Assembly (NCBI GenBank): GCA_021831785.1
Contig: JAKBMB010000028.1
Span: 1 to 64,000 of the forward strand
Direction of reading: 5' to 3'
Origin: Deltaproteobacteria bacterium
Lineage (GTDB): Bacteria; Desulfobacterota; Binatia; Binatales; Binataceae
Length of the DNA: 64,000 bases
In this document: in pieces, positions 16,738 through 26,500 of the stretch
Layout of the letters: each line of letters begins with the position of its first letter
Numbering within the stretch: the first letter of the stretch is position 1
Position numbers and translations under genes: made by a program
The notes under the pieces: generated by a model
What the model was told of the DNA's origin: nothing
Database searches by the model: none
What the model saw: the letters and a program-made list of their open reading frames with translations, nothing else

Positions 16738-17943
16738 CTAAATCGCGTCCTCGAAGCTTTCCTCGGGCAGAAAGGGAACCGCCGCGATTGAAATCGCGCT
16801 CAGCGCAACGTTCAGCCAAAGCACCGAATCAATTCCCCATCGCGCGGCCATCGGACCCAAGACCACCACTGCAAGCGCGCCGAGCGCGTTGGAAAAGCCC
16901 AGCGCGAGCGCTGAGCCCAGGCAGTGGTTGTCGGGCAGGATGTCTTGGGCAATCAGTATACGCGCCGGCATGGTGGAAAACGCTGCCAAGCCCAGCGCGC
17001 CGAGAAAAAGCCAACGCTCCAGATGGCTCGCCAGTAGAAACCCGCCGAGGAGCAGAGCGGACAGGGCGGCGGCGGCGCTGACAAGACGGCGGCGGCCCAG
17101 GCGATCGGCCAAGTAGCCGCCCGCTAAGTTGCCCAGGTTGCCGACCGCTAAGACAACCGCGACGGTCGTCGCGCCGCCGACCAACGAGCCGCCTTGAGCT
17201 ATCCAAAGCAGCGGCAAAAAGGTGCTTAGGCTGTAGAGCAGCATCGCATGGAGCGTGCAGTAGGCGACCAGAGCGAACAGCGCCGCTTTGTCGCATCCCG
17301 CTCCTGTCACGCATCGCTGCGCCAACGAAGGGTGGCATTTCACCTGCGGCGTGTCCTTAATGATTAGCGGCAGAGTGAGAACCGTTGGTACTGCCAACAG
17401 CCATAGTGCCGCGATGCCAAAGCGGGTCACGACCAGACCGGCAAGCAGCGGCCAGATCGCCCGGCCGAGCTCGCCGCCCACCAGGAAAACGGACATCGAG
17501 AATGCAAATCCCCGCTGCGTGACCTGGCGCACGCCGGCCATTGCCTGCGGATGAAACATCGCGTTGGCTACGCCGAGAAACAGTAGGACGATTACCAGCG
17601 TCCAGTAATTCGGCGCCAAGCCTACCAACGCCCCGGCGACGGCGCCCGCGCCAACGCCGAGGATAATGAACGCGCGCCCGCCCAAACAGTCGGCGAGCCA
17701 TCCAAAGGCCGGCTGCAAGGCCTGACAGACCAACAGCGCGGCCATCACCGTGCCGACCCACTTCAGCTTGATATGCAAGGCAACGAGAATCGCCGGCAAC
17801 ACGCCCGGAAGAAAGTTCGCCGCCCCGTCGTTAAGGAAATGCGCCCATGTCAAACTAACAAGCGGCCAATTCACCTCGCGTGCGCGCGCAGGTTCAAACT
17901 CCGAGACCTCGGGTTCAAGTCCTACTTGCGAAATATAAGCCAA
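16738..17943 (-). CDS. MFS transporter, FSR-like, copy 2
   Basis: Paralogue of 14626-15831. The two proteins align along their whole length: WAHFLNDGAANFLPGVLPAIL, CQALQP-GWLAD, GVRQVT-R-FA-SMSVFLVGGELGRA, AFSTMP-RILIAQDILPDNH. The frame runs upstream to 18120, but the extension is Cys-rich and unlike the paralogue. TTG 17943 gives 401 aa, exactly the length of copy 1, and GGGAAGG lies upstream. Like copy 1 it should be an inner-membrane exporter or importer of unknown substrate. The pair arose by duplication, perhaps with later specialisation. Confidence 0.82.
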   Translation of the reverse strand: MAYISQVGLEPEVSEFEPARAREVNWPLVSLTWAHFLNDGAANFLPGVLPAILVALHIKLKWVGTVMAALLVCQALQPAFGWLADCLGGRAFIILGVGAGAVAGALVGLAPNYWTLVIVLLFLGVANAMFHPQAMAGVRQVTQRGFAFSMSVFLVGGELGRAIWPLLAGLVVTRFGIAALWLLAVPTVLTLPLIIKDTPQVKCHPSLAQRCVTGAGCDKAALFALVAYCTLHAMLLYSLSTFLPLLWIAQGGSLVGGATTVAVVLAVGNLGNLAGGYLADRLGRRRLVSAAAALSALLLGGFLLASHLERWLFLGALGLAAFSTMPARILIAQDILPDNHCLGSALALGFSNALGALAVVVLGPMAARWGIDSVLWLNVALSAISIAAVPFLPEESFEDAI

Positions 17944-18194
17944 CGCCCCGGTTACCTTCCCTCGGGTTTTTATACTCTTCGCACAACAGCACGGTCCATT
18001 CTCGGCGCGTCCCAAAGCGCCTTGCGCGACGACCTCTTCGCTGCAATCCTTCCGGCAAGCTCTCGCGGCACGACTTTTGATACAAGCGGCAGGTCCACCC
18101 CGGATAGCGCCTGGAAACAAGCGATTGGGTTTGCCGGCCCCATGACTTATTCTACTGAAAGTAATCGCACTTGTATGCTTGCCGTCGACGGCCT

Positions 18195-19214
18195 ATGAAC
18201 GAGGCTTCATTTCCTCAGTTATCCACTTTAGCAGTGGCCGAGCGCGCGACCGCTGCCGAGGCCATCGTGGCCCGCGGCGTAGGTTTCAGTTACGGCGCGC
18301 GGGAAGTGTTGCGCGGCGTCAGCTTTACCGTTTCAAGGGGCGAAGTATTCGGCTTTCTCGGGCCCAACGGCAGTGGCAAAACGACGCTGTTCAGGGTGCT
18401 TTCAACTCTGGCGATGCCGGCGCGCGGAACCGTAAGCATGCTTGGGCAAGACCTGCGCGAAGCTTCACGGACGCTGCGCCGCTCGCTCGGCGTCGTATTC
18501 CAGAACCCCGCGGTGGACGCCAAACTGACGGTGTCGGAAAATTTGCGCTATCACGGCTACCTTTACGGCCTGCGCGGCGCCAAACTTAAGGAGCGCAAGG
18601 AGGCGATGCTTGAGTTGCTCGAGCTAAAGGACTTTGCGGCGGCAAAAGTGCAGACCCTGTCCAGCGGCTTTCGGCGCCGCGTGGAGTTGGCCAAGGCGCT
18701 GCTGCACGAGCCGGAAATTTTGGTGCTGGACGAGCCCAGCAGCGGCCTCGACCCCGGCGCGCGGCGCGAGTTCTTCAATTATCTGCTCAAGCTGCGGGCA
18801 AGCCGCGCAGTCACGGTAGTTCTAACGACTCATCATATGGACGAGGCCGAACGATGCGACCGCGTAGCAGTGCTCCATCGCGGCCAGTTGGTGGCGCTTG
18901 CACCGGCCGGCGAGCTCAAACGGCGCATCGGCGGCGACGTGGTCGTGGTGCACGCCGCGCGCCCGGAACTGTTGCAACAAAGGCTTAAGCAGCGGTTCGG
19001 ATACCCGGTCACCTTGGTTGACGGCATGCTGCGGCTGGAATCGCCGCGCGGATACTTATTGGTGGCGCAAGTCGTCGAGGCCTTCGGCGAAGAAGTCGAG
19101 TCGATCAGCTTTGGCAAACCGACGCTCGAGGACGTGTTCATTCAACTGACAGGCCAGCGTTTTTTTCCCTTTGCGGACGCCGAGAGTGCGGACGCGCAGA
19201 GCGACCGGACATGA
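18195..19214 (+). CDS. ABC transporter ATP-binding protein (ABC-2 / DrrA-like)
   Basis: ATPase of a two-gene exporter. The 339-aa protein has Walker A GPNGSGKTT (56-64), Q-loop VVFQNPAVD, signature LSSGFRRRVELAKALLHEP, Walker B ILVLDEPSSGLDP, and H-loop TTHHMDE, followed by a C-terminal extension of about 90 residues typical of drug, polysaccharide or lipid export ATPases. ATG 18195 is chosen over an upstream TTG. Its stop overlaps the permease start. Confidence 0.92.
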   Translation: MNEASFPQLSTLAVAERATAAEAIVARGVGFSYGAREVLRGVSFTVSRGEVFGFLGPNGSGKTTLFRVLSTLAMPARGTVSMLGQDLREASRTLRRSLGVVFQNPAVDAKLTVSENLRYHGYLYGLRGAKLKERKEAMLELLELKDFAAAKVQTLSSGFRRRVELAKALLHEPEILVLDEPSSGLDPGARREFFNYLLKLRASRAVTVVLTTHHMDEAERCDRVAVLHRGQLVALAPAGELKRRIGGDVVVVHAARPELLQQRLKQRFGYPVTLVDGMLRLESPRGYLLVAQVVEAFGEEVESISFGKPTLEDVFIQLTGQRFFPFADAESADAQSDRT

Positions 19215-19999
19215 TCGGCCTCGGCCTGCAAATCTGGTCGCTGTGGCAGCGCGAGATGAGACGCTTTAGCCGCCAACGCAGCCGTTTGATTGGAGCGGTG
19301 CTTCAGCCGGTGGTCTTCTGGTTCTTGCTCGGCGCCGGGCTTAACGGCGCGTTTCGCCCGCCGGGCGCGCCGCCGGCGACGACCTACATGGAGTACTTTT
19401 ATCCCGGCGTGATTGTGCTGGTGCTCTTGTTCACGGCGATCTTTTCCACCATCTCGACTATCGAGGATCGCAGGGAGGGCTTTTTGCAAGGGGTTGTAGT
19501 GGCGCCTATCTCGCCCGCGGCAATCGTGGTCGGCCAGGCGCTCGGCAGCACAACATTAGCACTTGGCGAGGGGTTGGTGTTCTTGGTCTTGGCGCCGCTT
19601 GCCGGCATCAGTTTAAGCCTAGCCGGGGTCTTGGCGACGGTTGCAACGATGGCGGTCATCGCGTTCGGTCTAGCCGGGCTAGGACTTGCGCTGGCGTGGC
19701 GGATGGAATCGACCCAGGGCTTTCACGCGATCATGAACCTGATCCTGATTCCAATCTGGCTGCTCTCGGGCGCCTTTTTTCCGCGCGCGGGGGCGCCACG
19801 CTGGCTGCAAAGCATCATGAGCGTCAATCCGCTCACCTATGCGATGGCGCTATTGCGGGGGAGTCTGTACTTGCGGAACTTTGAGTTTGGCGCGAGTGCC
19901 GGCCAAACCGGACTTGCGGTTGCCGTAACAATCGGCTTTGCGGCGCTGATGCTGATGCTCGCCGTCAGCGTGGCGCGCCGGGGGCTCGCGCTAAGCTGA
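19211..19999 (+). CDS. ABC-2 type transporter permease
   Basis: A 262-aa permease with six hydrophobic helices and the ABC-2 pattern (FWFLLGAGLNGAF; EYFYPGVIVLVLLFTAIFSTISTIEDRREGFLQGVVVAPISP; LSGAFFPRAGAPRWLQSIMSVNPLTYAMALLRG). This resembles DrrB and NodJ-type exporters. ATG overlaps the ATPase stop in ATGA. Substrate unknown; export of a lipid, saccharide or drug is typical of the family. Confidence 0.92.
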   Translation: MIGLGLQIWSLWQREMRRFSRQRSRLIGAVLQPVVFWFLLGAGLNGAFRPPGAPPATTYMEYFYPGVIVLVLLFTAIFSTISTIEDRREGFLQGVVVAPISPAAIVVGQALGSTTLALGEGLVFLVLAPLAGISLSLAGVLATVATMAVIAFGLAGLGLALAWRMESTQGFHAIMNLILIPIWLLSGAFFPRAGAPRWLQSIMSVNPLTYAMALLRGSLYLRNFEFGASAGQTGLAVAVTIGFAALMLMLAVSVARRGLALS

Positions 20000-20115
20000 G
20001 GCCGGGGCTTCGCCGGCGCTGATAAAGCTCGCCCGCTGCGGAGCGGAAGCGACGCGCAGGCGAAAGGGCCCGTCGGCGGCGTTCTCCCGTGTGGCATCGC
20101 CCAGACGGGTATCGT

Positions 20116-20331
20116 TCACCGTGGATTTGCGACATGGCTCGCGGCTCGGTTGAGCGCCGGCGCCGGCGTGGGGCGCGCTTCGCGCCGTCGGGCGCTAAGG
20201 CTGCCAAGCCAGCTCAAGACGCTCGCCGACAGCGCTGCCGCCACCATAAATACGGCCAGCAATATCAGCGTCCACAAGAGCGCCAGGAGCAGACCCAGCA
20301 ACCCGAGTCCAAAAAGAGCAAGTGCTTTCAT
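20116..20331 (-). CDS. Possible small membrane protein
   Basis: A 71-aa frame starting at ATG 20331 with one long hydrophobic stretch (ALFGLGLLGLLLALLWTLILLAVFMVAAAL) and a basic, proline-rich tail. It lies downstream of lptD on the same strand. The Shine-Dalgarno match is weak and I do not recognise a family. It may be a real small membrane protein or chance. Confidence 0.35.
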   Translation of the reverse strand: MKALALFGLGLLGLLLALLWTLILLAVFMVAAALSASVLSWLGSLSARRREARPTPAPALNRAASHVANPR

Positions 20332-20415
20332 CTCGTTTTGTCGCCGCACGCCATTCTATCGGCAATATGCCCGTTGCGGTCAAACTATAGCATGGGCCGG
20401 AGGGTTTGCGCCGCG

Positions 20416-22953
20416 CTACTGCCCCGTCGTAGGCGAAAGCGGAGGCGGCGGCGGCTGGGCGAAAAGCCTCGGGTTATATACTGCAAAAGGATTGTTCGGT
20501 ATCGGGCTGCTGCCCACCGACCCAATCCCGCCGAGGGTCAACATGACCTGGAAGCGGTACTCCAAGGGGTTTACCGATTGCACGACCCCGAAGTCGAGGA
20601 TCCAGCAGTTGCAGACCGACTTGATCCGGCCGCCATACTCGGCCGACAAAAGACTGTCATTCGCAACGTCGTAGCTGGGCCCTAAGTAGGCTCCCCAGCG
20701 GGTCGTTTCGTAGTAAATGTTGGCCGACACCTGGTTGGTCTCGTTATCGATGGTGACGGCCTTATTGAGCGAGGCCGTAGTGCTCGGCGCGATGTAGTTG
20801 TAGCCGAGTTGAAGAAAGGTCCCGCCGATCGCCGCCTTACCCAGTCGCGCCTGGTATTGATACCAGCTCTCCGGCGGACGCAGAGTCAGGTAATCGTAGG
20901 AGTAGTCAAGATGGTGCGTTATAGGATTGATGCCGGTCTCGGCGCTGGCGATCACTAAATTCGTGGGAAAGAGGTTGATCAAAATGTCCGTGTCCGAAAA
21001 ATGCGATCCATTGCTGCCGATGGCGTAAAGATTGTCGTAAATCTGGGTTATGTTGAACTCCAAAACCTCTTGCACTCGATTCGGGGGTAGCCCCGCCGGC
21101 GCCTGGACCGCGGCCGCGCCGGTTTGCGTTTGCTCCGCGCCGGCAGCAGGCTGGGTCGGGCTCTGGGTGCCGGATTGGCTTTGACCCTGGGCGGTGGTCG
21201 AAGAAGCCGGCGCGGCCCGGTACTTGACGAACAGTCTGGAGACGACGCCCATATAAAACATGCTGCGCGGGTCGATCCGATCAATCTGGTCCCAGAGCGG
21301 TAGCTGGCTCTGGTTCATATCCGGCACATAGTAGTAATTGGCGATGGGCTGGATGGTATGCTTGAGCTTTTCGATATCCTTCCACTCGACATCGTAAATT
21401 CGCTCGAGCACGGATGAAACGCCCGCCTGGCCGTACGGGATTTCGCGAAAGTACTGGCCGGTGTTGGCCGGTCCTCCGAGTTCCAGCGCGTTGTTATACA
21501 GCCGCCCTTCGGTGCCGACCGGGATGACGTCTACGTTGTTGCCGGAATAATTATACGCGGTTGATTCCGCGGTCGCCGAGGCGTAGGCGTTCAAGTAATT
21601 TCCCCACAGAAACGGCACCGTAACGGTGGGCGTGGCGTCCAGCCGCTGGCCCGCAGTCCCTTGTTGGCGCCAGTATTCGACGCCGGAGGCTTGGTAGTCG
21701 GCATATGCAAGCCCATCCAGGATATCGCTGTGGCCTTGGTACCAGATTTGGGGTAATTGCTGAAGGGCGAACTGCTGCTGCTGAATCAAATCCTGAAAAT
21801 AGCTGCCCTGAAACTGCAAAAAAGAGTCCTGAAAATCGTCCAATACGCCGAAGTCCGAAGGCGCGATGCGGTTGAAGGTGAAGTTAAAGCCGTAGCCGGG
21901 GGAAAGCACCGGGACGTCCATGTCGCGCAAAAAGTAGCTGTCGCTGACCGTCTGTGTGTCGCCATAGACGGTGATCGTCGGCGTAAGATGCTCGCGCACG
22001 ATGCCGATTAGTCCATAGCGAAAACTTGGAACGAAAGGATCGGCAATCTGACGGTCGGCTTCGGGCGCGAGGCGTTGAGCTTCGGAAATGATCTCCTGAT
22101 AGCTGCTCGCCGTGATTTGCAGGTAGTCGTCGGTCGAATCCTGGCGGCGGTACTCGCCCAGCAGGCCGACGCGCTGTGCCGTTTCGATGTCGGGCGCAAT
22201 GGTGGCGTCCTGGCTCTTGCCCAGGTCGATAAAATACGGCTCCATCAACTGAAATCCGCGCAGCGTCGATTCGCTGTTGTAGGAATTGACGAACCCGGTC
22301 TGGCGCTTCGAGTTGGCCGGGAACGTGGCGTAAGGAATGGTAATCAGCGGATAGCCCAGCACCTGGACGGTCGCATTTGTGACCTCGGCTTTGCCGCCGA
22401 GGCGGCAGTCAATGGTCGTGCCACTGACGCTCCACGACGGCGTGCCGGGCTCGCATCCGCAGGTGGTAAAAAACCCGTCGAGGACGTGTAAGCGGGCCCC
22501 GGAAAGTTTATCGATGATGCGCCCGGCGATGGTGTAGGCTCCGACGCGCGGCGTGATCACCGCGTTTTCCAGCTCGCCGGTCTCCGTGTCCAAATTGAGG
22601 TGGGCGCTGGAGGCGCGAATTTTCAGCTCCGGATCGACCAGGTGCACGTCGCCGGAAGCGGCGGCATCGCGGCTGTCGCGCTTAAAGCGCAACTCTTTTG
22701 CGGTCAGCAGAGTTGGGCCGCGGCGCAAGCGCGCGTTCCCGCGGGCAATAAAGGTGTCGGTCTTGGAGTCGTAGATGAAGCTTTCGCCGCCGAGATTGGT
22801 CGGAATCGGCTCGCTGCCCATGCTTTCGAGTTCGCTGCGCAATTGGGCGAACGCCGGCGTCGGGCTGGTCCAGCCCACTGCAAGCGCCACCAGCAACACT
22901 GCCAGGGTTGAGCGCTTACGCCACAGCTTCAGGAAACAATCCCCGGCGGCCAT
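20416..22953 (-). CDS. lptD: LPS-assembly protein LptD
   Basis: Outer-membrane beta-barrel that inserts lipopolysaccharide into the outer leaflet with LptE. From ATG 22953 the protein is 845 aa. It has a signal peptide (WRKRSTLAVLLVALAVGWTSPTPAFAQ), an OstA/LptA-like jellyroll domain (GESFIYDSKTDTFIARGNARLRRGPTLLTAKELRF) and a long barrel rich in Tyr and Gln. Cysteine pairs FTTCGCEP and SVCNCW sit at the positions where LptD forms its inter-domain disulfides. A low-complexity Gln/Ser/Thr loop lies at about residues 575-610. The frame is open 35 codons farther upstream; the chosen start overlaps the end of folC by 38 bp. Confidence 0.9.
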   Translation of the reverse strand: MAAGDCFLKLWRKRSTLAVLLVALAVGWTSPTPAFAQLRSELESMGSEPIPTNLGGESFIYDSKTDTFIARGNARLRRGPTLLTAKELRFKRDSRDAAASGDVHLVDPELKIRASSAHLNLDTETGELENAVITPRVGAYTIAGRIIDKLSGARLHVLDGFFTTCGCEPGTPSWSVSGTTIDCRLGGKAEVTNATVQVLGYPLITIPYATFPANSKRQTGFVNSYNSESTLRGFQLMEPYFIDLGKSQDATIAPDIETAQRVGLLGEYRRQDSTDDYLQITASSYQEIISEAQRLAPEADRQIADPFVPSFRYGLIGIVREHLTPTITVYGDTQTVSDSYFLRDMDVPVLSPGYGFNFTFNRIAPSDFGVLDDFQDSFLQFQGSYFQDLIQQQQFALQQLPQIWYQGHSDILDGLAYADYQASGVEYWRQQGTAGQRLDATPTVTVPFLWGNYLNAYASATAESTAYNYSGNNVDVIPVGTEGRLYNNALELGGPANTGQYFREIPYGQAGVSSVLERIYDVEWKDIEKLKHTIQPIANYYYVPDMNQSQLPLWDQIDRIDPRSMFYMGVVSRLFVKYRAAPASSTTAQGQSQSGTQSPTQPAAGAEQTQTGAAAVQAPAGLPPNRVQEVLEFNITQIYDNLYAIGSNGSHFSDTDILINLFPTNLVIASAETGINPITHHLDYSYDYLTLRPPESWYQYQARLGKAAIGGTFLQLGYNYIAPSTTASLNKAVTIDNETNQVSANIYYETTRWGAYLGPSYDVANDSLLSAEYGGRIKSVCNCWILDFGVVQSVNPLEYRFQVMLTLGGIGSVGSSPIPNNPFAVYNPRLFAQPPPPPLSPTTGQ

Positions 22954-24229
22954 GTCGAGCAAGGAAATGGGAGTAAACCTCTCCGACGAGGTATATAGAA
23001 CCGGTAACCAGGATGACATCGTCGTCAGCGCTTTGCGCAAGCACCTGCTCGAAGGCACGCGCGGGGTCGCGAACTATGCGGGTCGGCACCGCGCAGGCGA
23101 AACTTTGATACAGGCTCTCCGGCGCGAGCGGCTGTTTCGGCGCTGCTCGGGTCAGCGTAGCGTCGGTGATATGGCGGCGCAGCAGTTGCGCCATCCTGCT
23201 CCAATCCTTGTCGGCTTGGCAGCCGAAAACTAGACGCGGCCTGGTTTGCTGGCCAAGCTCGACTCGCAACGCCTTGAGCAGCGCCCGAATGCTCAGTTCG
23301 TTATGCGCGCAGTCGAAAATGACTAGAGGACGCCGGCAAACAATGTCGAAGCGTCCAGGCCAAGTCACCGCTTTGAGGCCGGCGCGCACAGCCTCGTCGC
23401 TCACCCGCCAGCCCATCGCGCGCATCTGCTCGAGCGAGGCGATAACCAGCGCCGCATTCTCGTATTGGAAAGGGCCGAGCAAGCCCAGCGTCACTTCGGT
23501 CAGATGCGTCTTAAGCCCGCGATAATCAAAGCAGCGCTTGTCCGGTCGAGGGCGGAATGAAAAGTCGCGGCCCAACATCAGCGCCGGACTGCAATTTCGC
23601 CGGGCAATCGCGCCGAGCACCGTCCGTGCTGCCTGTTGGCGCGCTCCTATCACCACCGGCGTGCGAGGTTTGATGATGCCGCCTTTTTCACGGGCGATCG
23701 CTTCGATCGTCGAGCCCAGATATTCAACGTGGTCGAAGCCCAGCGGCGTGATAACGCTCAGCAGCGGACGCACCACGTTGGTCGAGTCAAGCCTTCCGCC
23801 CAGCCCGGTCTCGACAACCGCTACGTCCACGTTCTGCTCGGCAAAGTAGAGAAACATCATCGCGACCGTGAACTCGAAGAACGTAAGCTTAACGTCTTGA
23901 GCTTCGTACAGCTTGCGCAGCCGCTCGACATACTCAACCATCGTTGCCGCCGGCATCTGCGCCGCACCGATTCTGAAGCGCTCGCTCAAGCTGACCAGGT
24001 GAGGCTTGGTGTAGAGGCCGCATCGGTAGCCGGCCGCGCGCAAACAGCTCTCCAGCATCGCGGCGACCGAGCCCTTGCCCTTGGTGCCGGCGATATGCAC
24101 GACCTTGAGTTTCAGATGAGGGCCGTCGATAAGCTTAAGCGCGCGCTCCATCCGCTCAAGCTTGTAAACAATCCCGCGGCCCTCCAGCGAGTAGAGCCAC
24201 TGCAAGTTCTGATGCGCGTCTTGCCTCAT
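22916..24229 (-). CDS. folC: Bifunctional dihydrofolate / folylpolyglutamate synthase
   Basis: Mur-ligase-like enzyme that adds glutamate to dihydropteroate and to folates. The 437-aa protein has the P-loop HIAGTKGKGSVAAMLE, then KPHLVSLSERFRI, FEFTVAMMFLYFAE, VVETGLGGRLDSTN, and a C-terminal domain with TWPGRFDIVCRRPLVIFDCAHN. It sits after accD in the usual accD-folC order, though separated by 551 bp. Confidence 0.95.
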   Translation of the reverse strand: MRQDAHQNLQWLYSLEGRGIVYKLERMERALKLIDGPHLKLKVVHIAGTKGKGSVAAMLESCLRAAGYRCGLYTKPHLVSLSERFRIGAAQMPAATMVEYVERLRKLYEAQDVKLTFFEFTVAMMFLYFAEQNVDVAVVETGLGGRLDSTNVVRPLLSVITPLGFDHVEYLGSTIEAIAREKGGIIKPRTPVVIGARQQAARTVLGAIARRNCSPALMLGRDFSFRPRPDKRCFDYRGLKTHLTEVTLGLLGPFQYENAALVIASLEQMRAMGWRVSDEAVRAGLKAVTWPGRFDIVCRRPLVIFDCAHNELSIRALLKALRVELGQQTRPRLVFGCQADKDWSRMAQLLRRHITDATLTRAAPKQPLAPESLYQSFACAVPTRIVRDPARAFEQVLAQSADDDVILVTGSIYLVGEVYSHFLARHGRRGLFPEAVA

Positions 24230-24780
24230 CGCACCCCGGCCTTGGCCGCCGCCGGCCTTCTACGAATAAAACTATGAAAGGCGCGGCGAAGCGAGTCGAG
24301 CGCGCGTGCCGGCGAAAGGCAACGAGCATTGTTACGCAACCGGCAACCCGCCCGCCCGCGTCGCGCTAAACCCGTACCGCCTACGGCGCAAGTCGCGCCC
24401 TTAGATACACACGCCGCCCAAGCTATTTGGTTGACGTTTGCTTATTCGGCGCGCGCAATCAATCAAGATGGCCACAAGATGCCAGGCCTCGCCCCACGCG
24501 GCCCCAATGCGGTTGGACGGCGGCTGTTAGTCGCCTGCCACGACAGGCCGGGGGGTCATATGACGACTGCGCGGCCGCGTCGGCGCCCGCCTCGTCTTTT
24601 GCCCCCGATTGGCGTTAGGGCAAATTACAGCGGAGCGCCGCTCGGGTTCCCGATGGCACCTGCTTTAATCGCTCTTTTGCGGCCATTGTTGTCGCATAAA
24701 GCGGCTCGCGAGCGCTGGACTTCGTCGAAGCCGCCTTGGCGATGCGCGGTCATCCACGCGCGCGAGCGGCCGCTAGGCCG
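24230..24780. other. Intergenic gap between accD and folC
   Basis: A 551-bp stretch with no gene I can support; the plus-strand frame through it lacks coding character. The gap is long for an accD-folC pair and could hold a folC promoter, but no clear box is seen. Confidence 0.4.
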
Positions 24781-25632
24781 TCAGCTCTGGGGTCGATGGC
24801 GCGCGCGGCCTTTGTCGCAGTGCCCCAAAAGAGCAAGCAGAGTCGCCAGCGCCGGCCGCAGCTTGCGCCGCGTCACAATAGCGTCAACCATACCGTGCGC
24901 GAGCAAAGATTCCGCGCGCTGGAAATCCGCGGGCAGCGCCTGCGGCGTGGTTTGCTGGATAACGCGCCGGCCGGCGAAGCCAATTATCGCTCCGGGCTCG
25001 GCTAGATTAAGATCCCCCAGCATCGCGAACGACGCCGCCACACCGCCGGTAGTCGGATGGCACAGTATGCTGAGGTACGGCAAGTGAAGCTCTCGATAGC
25101 GCGCCAGCGCCGAGACCACCTTCGCCATCTGCATCAAGGAGAGAATTCCCTCTTGCATCCGCGCCCCGCCCGAGGCGCAGAAGATTACGGCCGGAAGACG
25201 GCTCCGACCGGCGTAAGCGAACAGTCGCGCGAGCTTTTCGCCAACAACCACCCCCATGCTGCCGCCCATGAACTGAAAATCCATGATTCCGATGGCGACT
25301 CGCCGGTGCTCGATCTCGCATACGCCGGTCGCCACCGCGTCATAACGTCCGGCGGCGGCGCGGGCCTGGGCCAGCCGCTGCGTGTAGGGTTTCCAGTCGA
25401 CAAACCCTAGCGGGTCCACGCCGGCTAAATCGGCGTCGAGTTGGCGCCAGGAACCGCGGTCGGCGACGATTACGAGGCGCTGCTCAACTGTCAACGGGAA
25501 GTGAAGGCCGCATTTGAGGCAGACGTTGAGATTGCGCTCGACCTGCTTGCGAAAGGCGACCGTCGCGCACCCCGAGCACTTGACCCACAGTTCCGCGGCC
25601 GGCCCGCCCGCTCGTTCGACTCCGCCCGCCAT
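24781..25632 (-). CDS. accD: Acetyl-CoA carboxylase carboxyltransferase beta subunit
   Basis: Beta subunit of the carboxyltransferase that makes malonyl-CoA for fatty-acid synthesis. The 283-aa protein has the N-terminal zinc ribbon with Cys19, Cys22, Cys38 and Cys41 (VKCSGC, VCLKCG) and the crotonase-like core (IGIMDFQFMGGSMGVVVGEK, FCASGGARMQEGILSLMQMAK, PTTGGVAASFAMLGD, GFAGRRVIQQT). ATG 25632 is used; a TTG codon precedes it directly. Located after trpA, an arrangement shared by many proteobacteria. Confidence 0.96.
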   Translation of the reverse strand: MAGGVERAGGPAAELWVKCSGCATVAFRKQVERNLNVCLKCGLHFPLTVEQRLVIVADRGSWRQLDADLAGVDPLGFVDWKPYTQRLAQARAAAGRYDAVATGVCEIEHRRVAIGIMDFQFMGGSMGVVVGEKLARLFAYAGRSRLPAVIFCASGGARMQEGILSLMQMAKVVSALARYRELHLPYLSILCHPTTGGVAASFAMLGDLNLAEPGAIIGFAGRRVIQQTTPQALPADFQRAESLLAHGMVDAIVTRRKLRPALATLLALLGHCDKGRARHRPQS

Positions 25633-25663
25633 CAACGTTCACTTCCCGCGCTTGGCACTTTGC

Positions 25664-26497
25664 TTATGCCACAGACGCGGCGGCGGCGCGCGCCGTCTTC
25701 ATCGCGCGCTTCATAGCGCCAACCAGCTCGCCCGCCGCTGACCAGGCAGCTACGCCGTGCCCGTGTTGCTCCAGCACCAGTGAAAGCGCGCTGCCGACCA
25801 CGACTGCGTCAGCGAATACAGCGACCTCGGAGGCCTGCTGCGGCGTGGAGATGCCAAACCCTACCCCGAGCGGCAGCGAGGTGATACTGCGCAGCTCCCG
25901 CAGCCGCGTCTCCAGATCGGCGGGCAATTCCGCACGCGCGCCGGTCACCCCGGTCACCGATACGTAGTAGAGAAAGCCGCTGGCCGCGCGCGCAACCTCG
26001 CGGCAGCGCTCAAGCGGCGTGGTCGGGGCGAGCAGCCTAATCAGGTCCAGGTTATTCGCGCGCGCCGGGCGCGCGAGCTCGGCGCTTTCCTCGGGCGGCA
26101 AATCCACGACCAACAAGCCGTCCACTCCCGCGCTCGCGGCATCGCGGCATAAGCGCTCGCAGCCGTAATGAAAGAACGGGTTGTAATAGCCGAAAAGGAT
26201 AAGCGGTATCTCGGTTGTGCGCCGCAGCTCTCGCACCAATCCGATTATCGAGGCGAGCGACACGCCGGCAGCCAGGCCGCGGGCGAGCGCCCGCTGGTTC
26301 GCGGGTCCGTCCGCCATCGGGTCCGAGAACGGCACGCCCAATTCCAACAAGTCGGCCCCCGCCGCCTCAAACGTCTCCACCAGGGCTGCGGTATCATCCA
26401 AACTAGGGTCTCCGCAGACGATAAAAGGAATCAGCGCGCTCTCGTTGCGAGCGCGAAGCTCGGCGAATTTACGGCTGATTCTGGTCTTCGGCGCCAT
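25664..26497 (-). CDS. trpA: Tryptophan synthase alpha chain
   Basis: Cleaves indole-3-glycerol phosphate to indole and glyceraldehyde 3-phosphate and channels indole to TrpB. The 277-aa TIM barrel has the catalytic Glu52 in LELGVPFSDPMADGP and Asp63 in the same segment, plus YYNPFFHYG and YVSVTGVTGAR. It starts 3 bp after the trpB stop and ends the trp genes proper. Confidence 0.97.
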   Translation of the reverse strand: MAPKTRISRKFAELRARNESALIPFIVCGDPSLDDTAALVETFEAAGADLLELGVPFSDPMADGPANQRALARGLAAGVSLASIIGLVRELRRTTEIPLILFGYYNPFFHYGCERLCRDAASAGVDGLLVVDLPPEESAELARPARANNLDLIRLLAPTTPLERCREVARAASGFLYYVSVTGVTGARAELPADLETRLRELRSITSLPLGVGFGISTPQQASEVAVFADAVVVGSALSLVLEQHGHGVAAWSAAGELVGAMKRAMKTARAAAASVA

Positions 26498-26500
26498 CGC

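Noticed and set aside
17888-17922. Two GGTTCAA-TCC segments resembling tRNA T-arms
   Set aside because: The flanking stems do not pair and no acceptor or anticodon arm exists; the sequence lies in the MFS N-terminal coding region.
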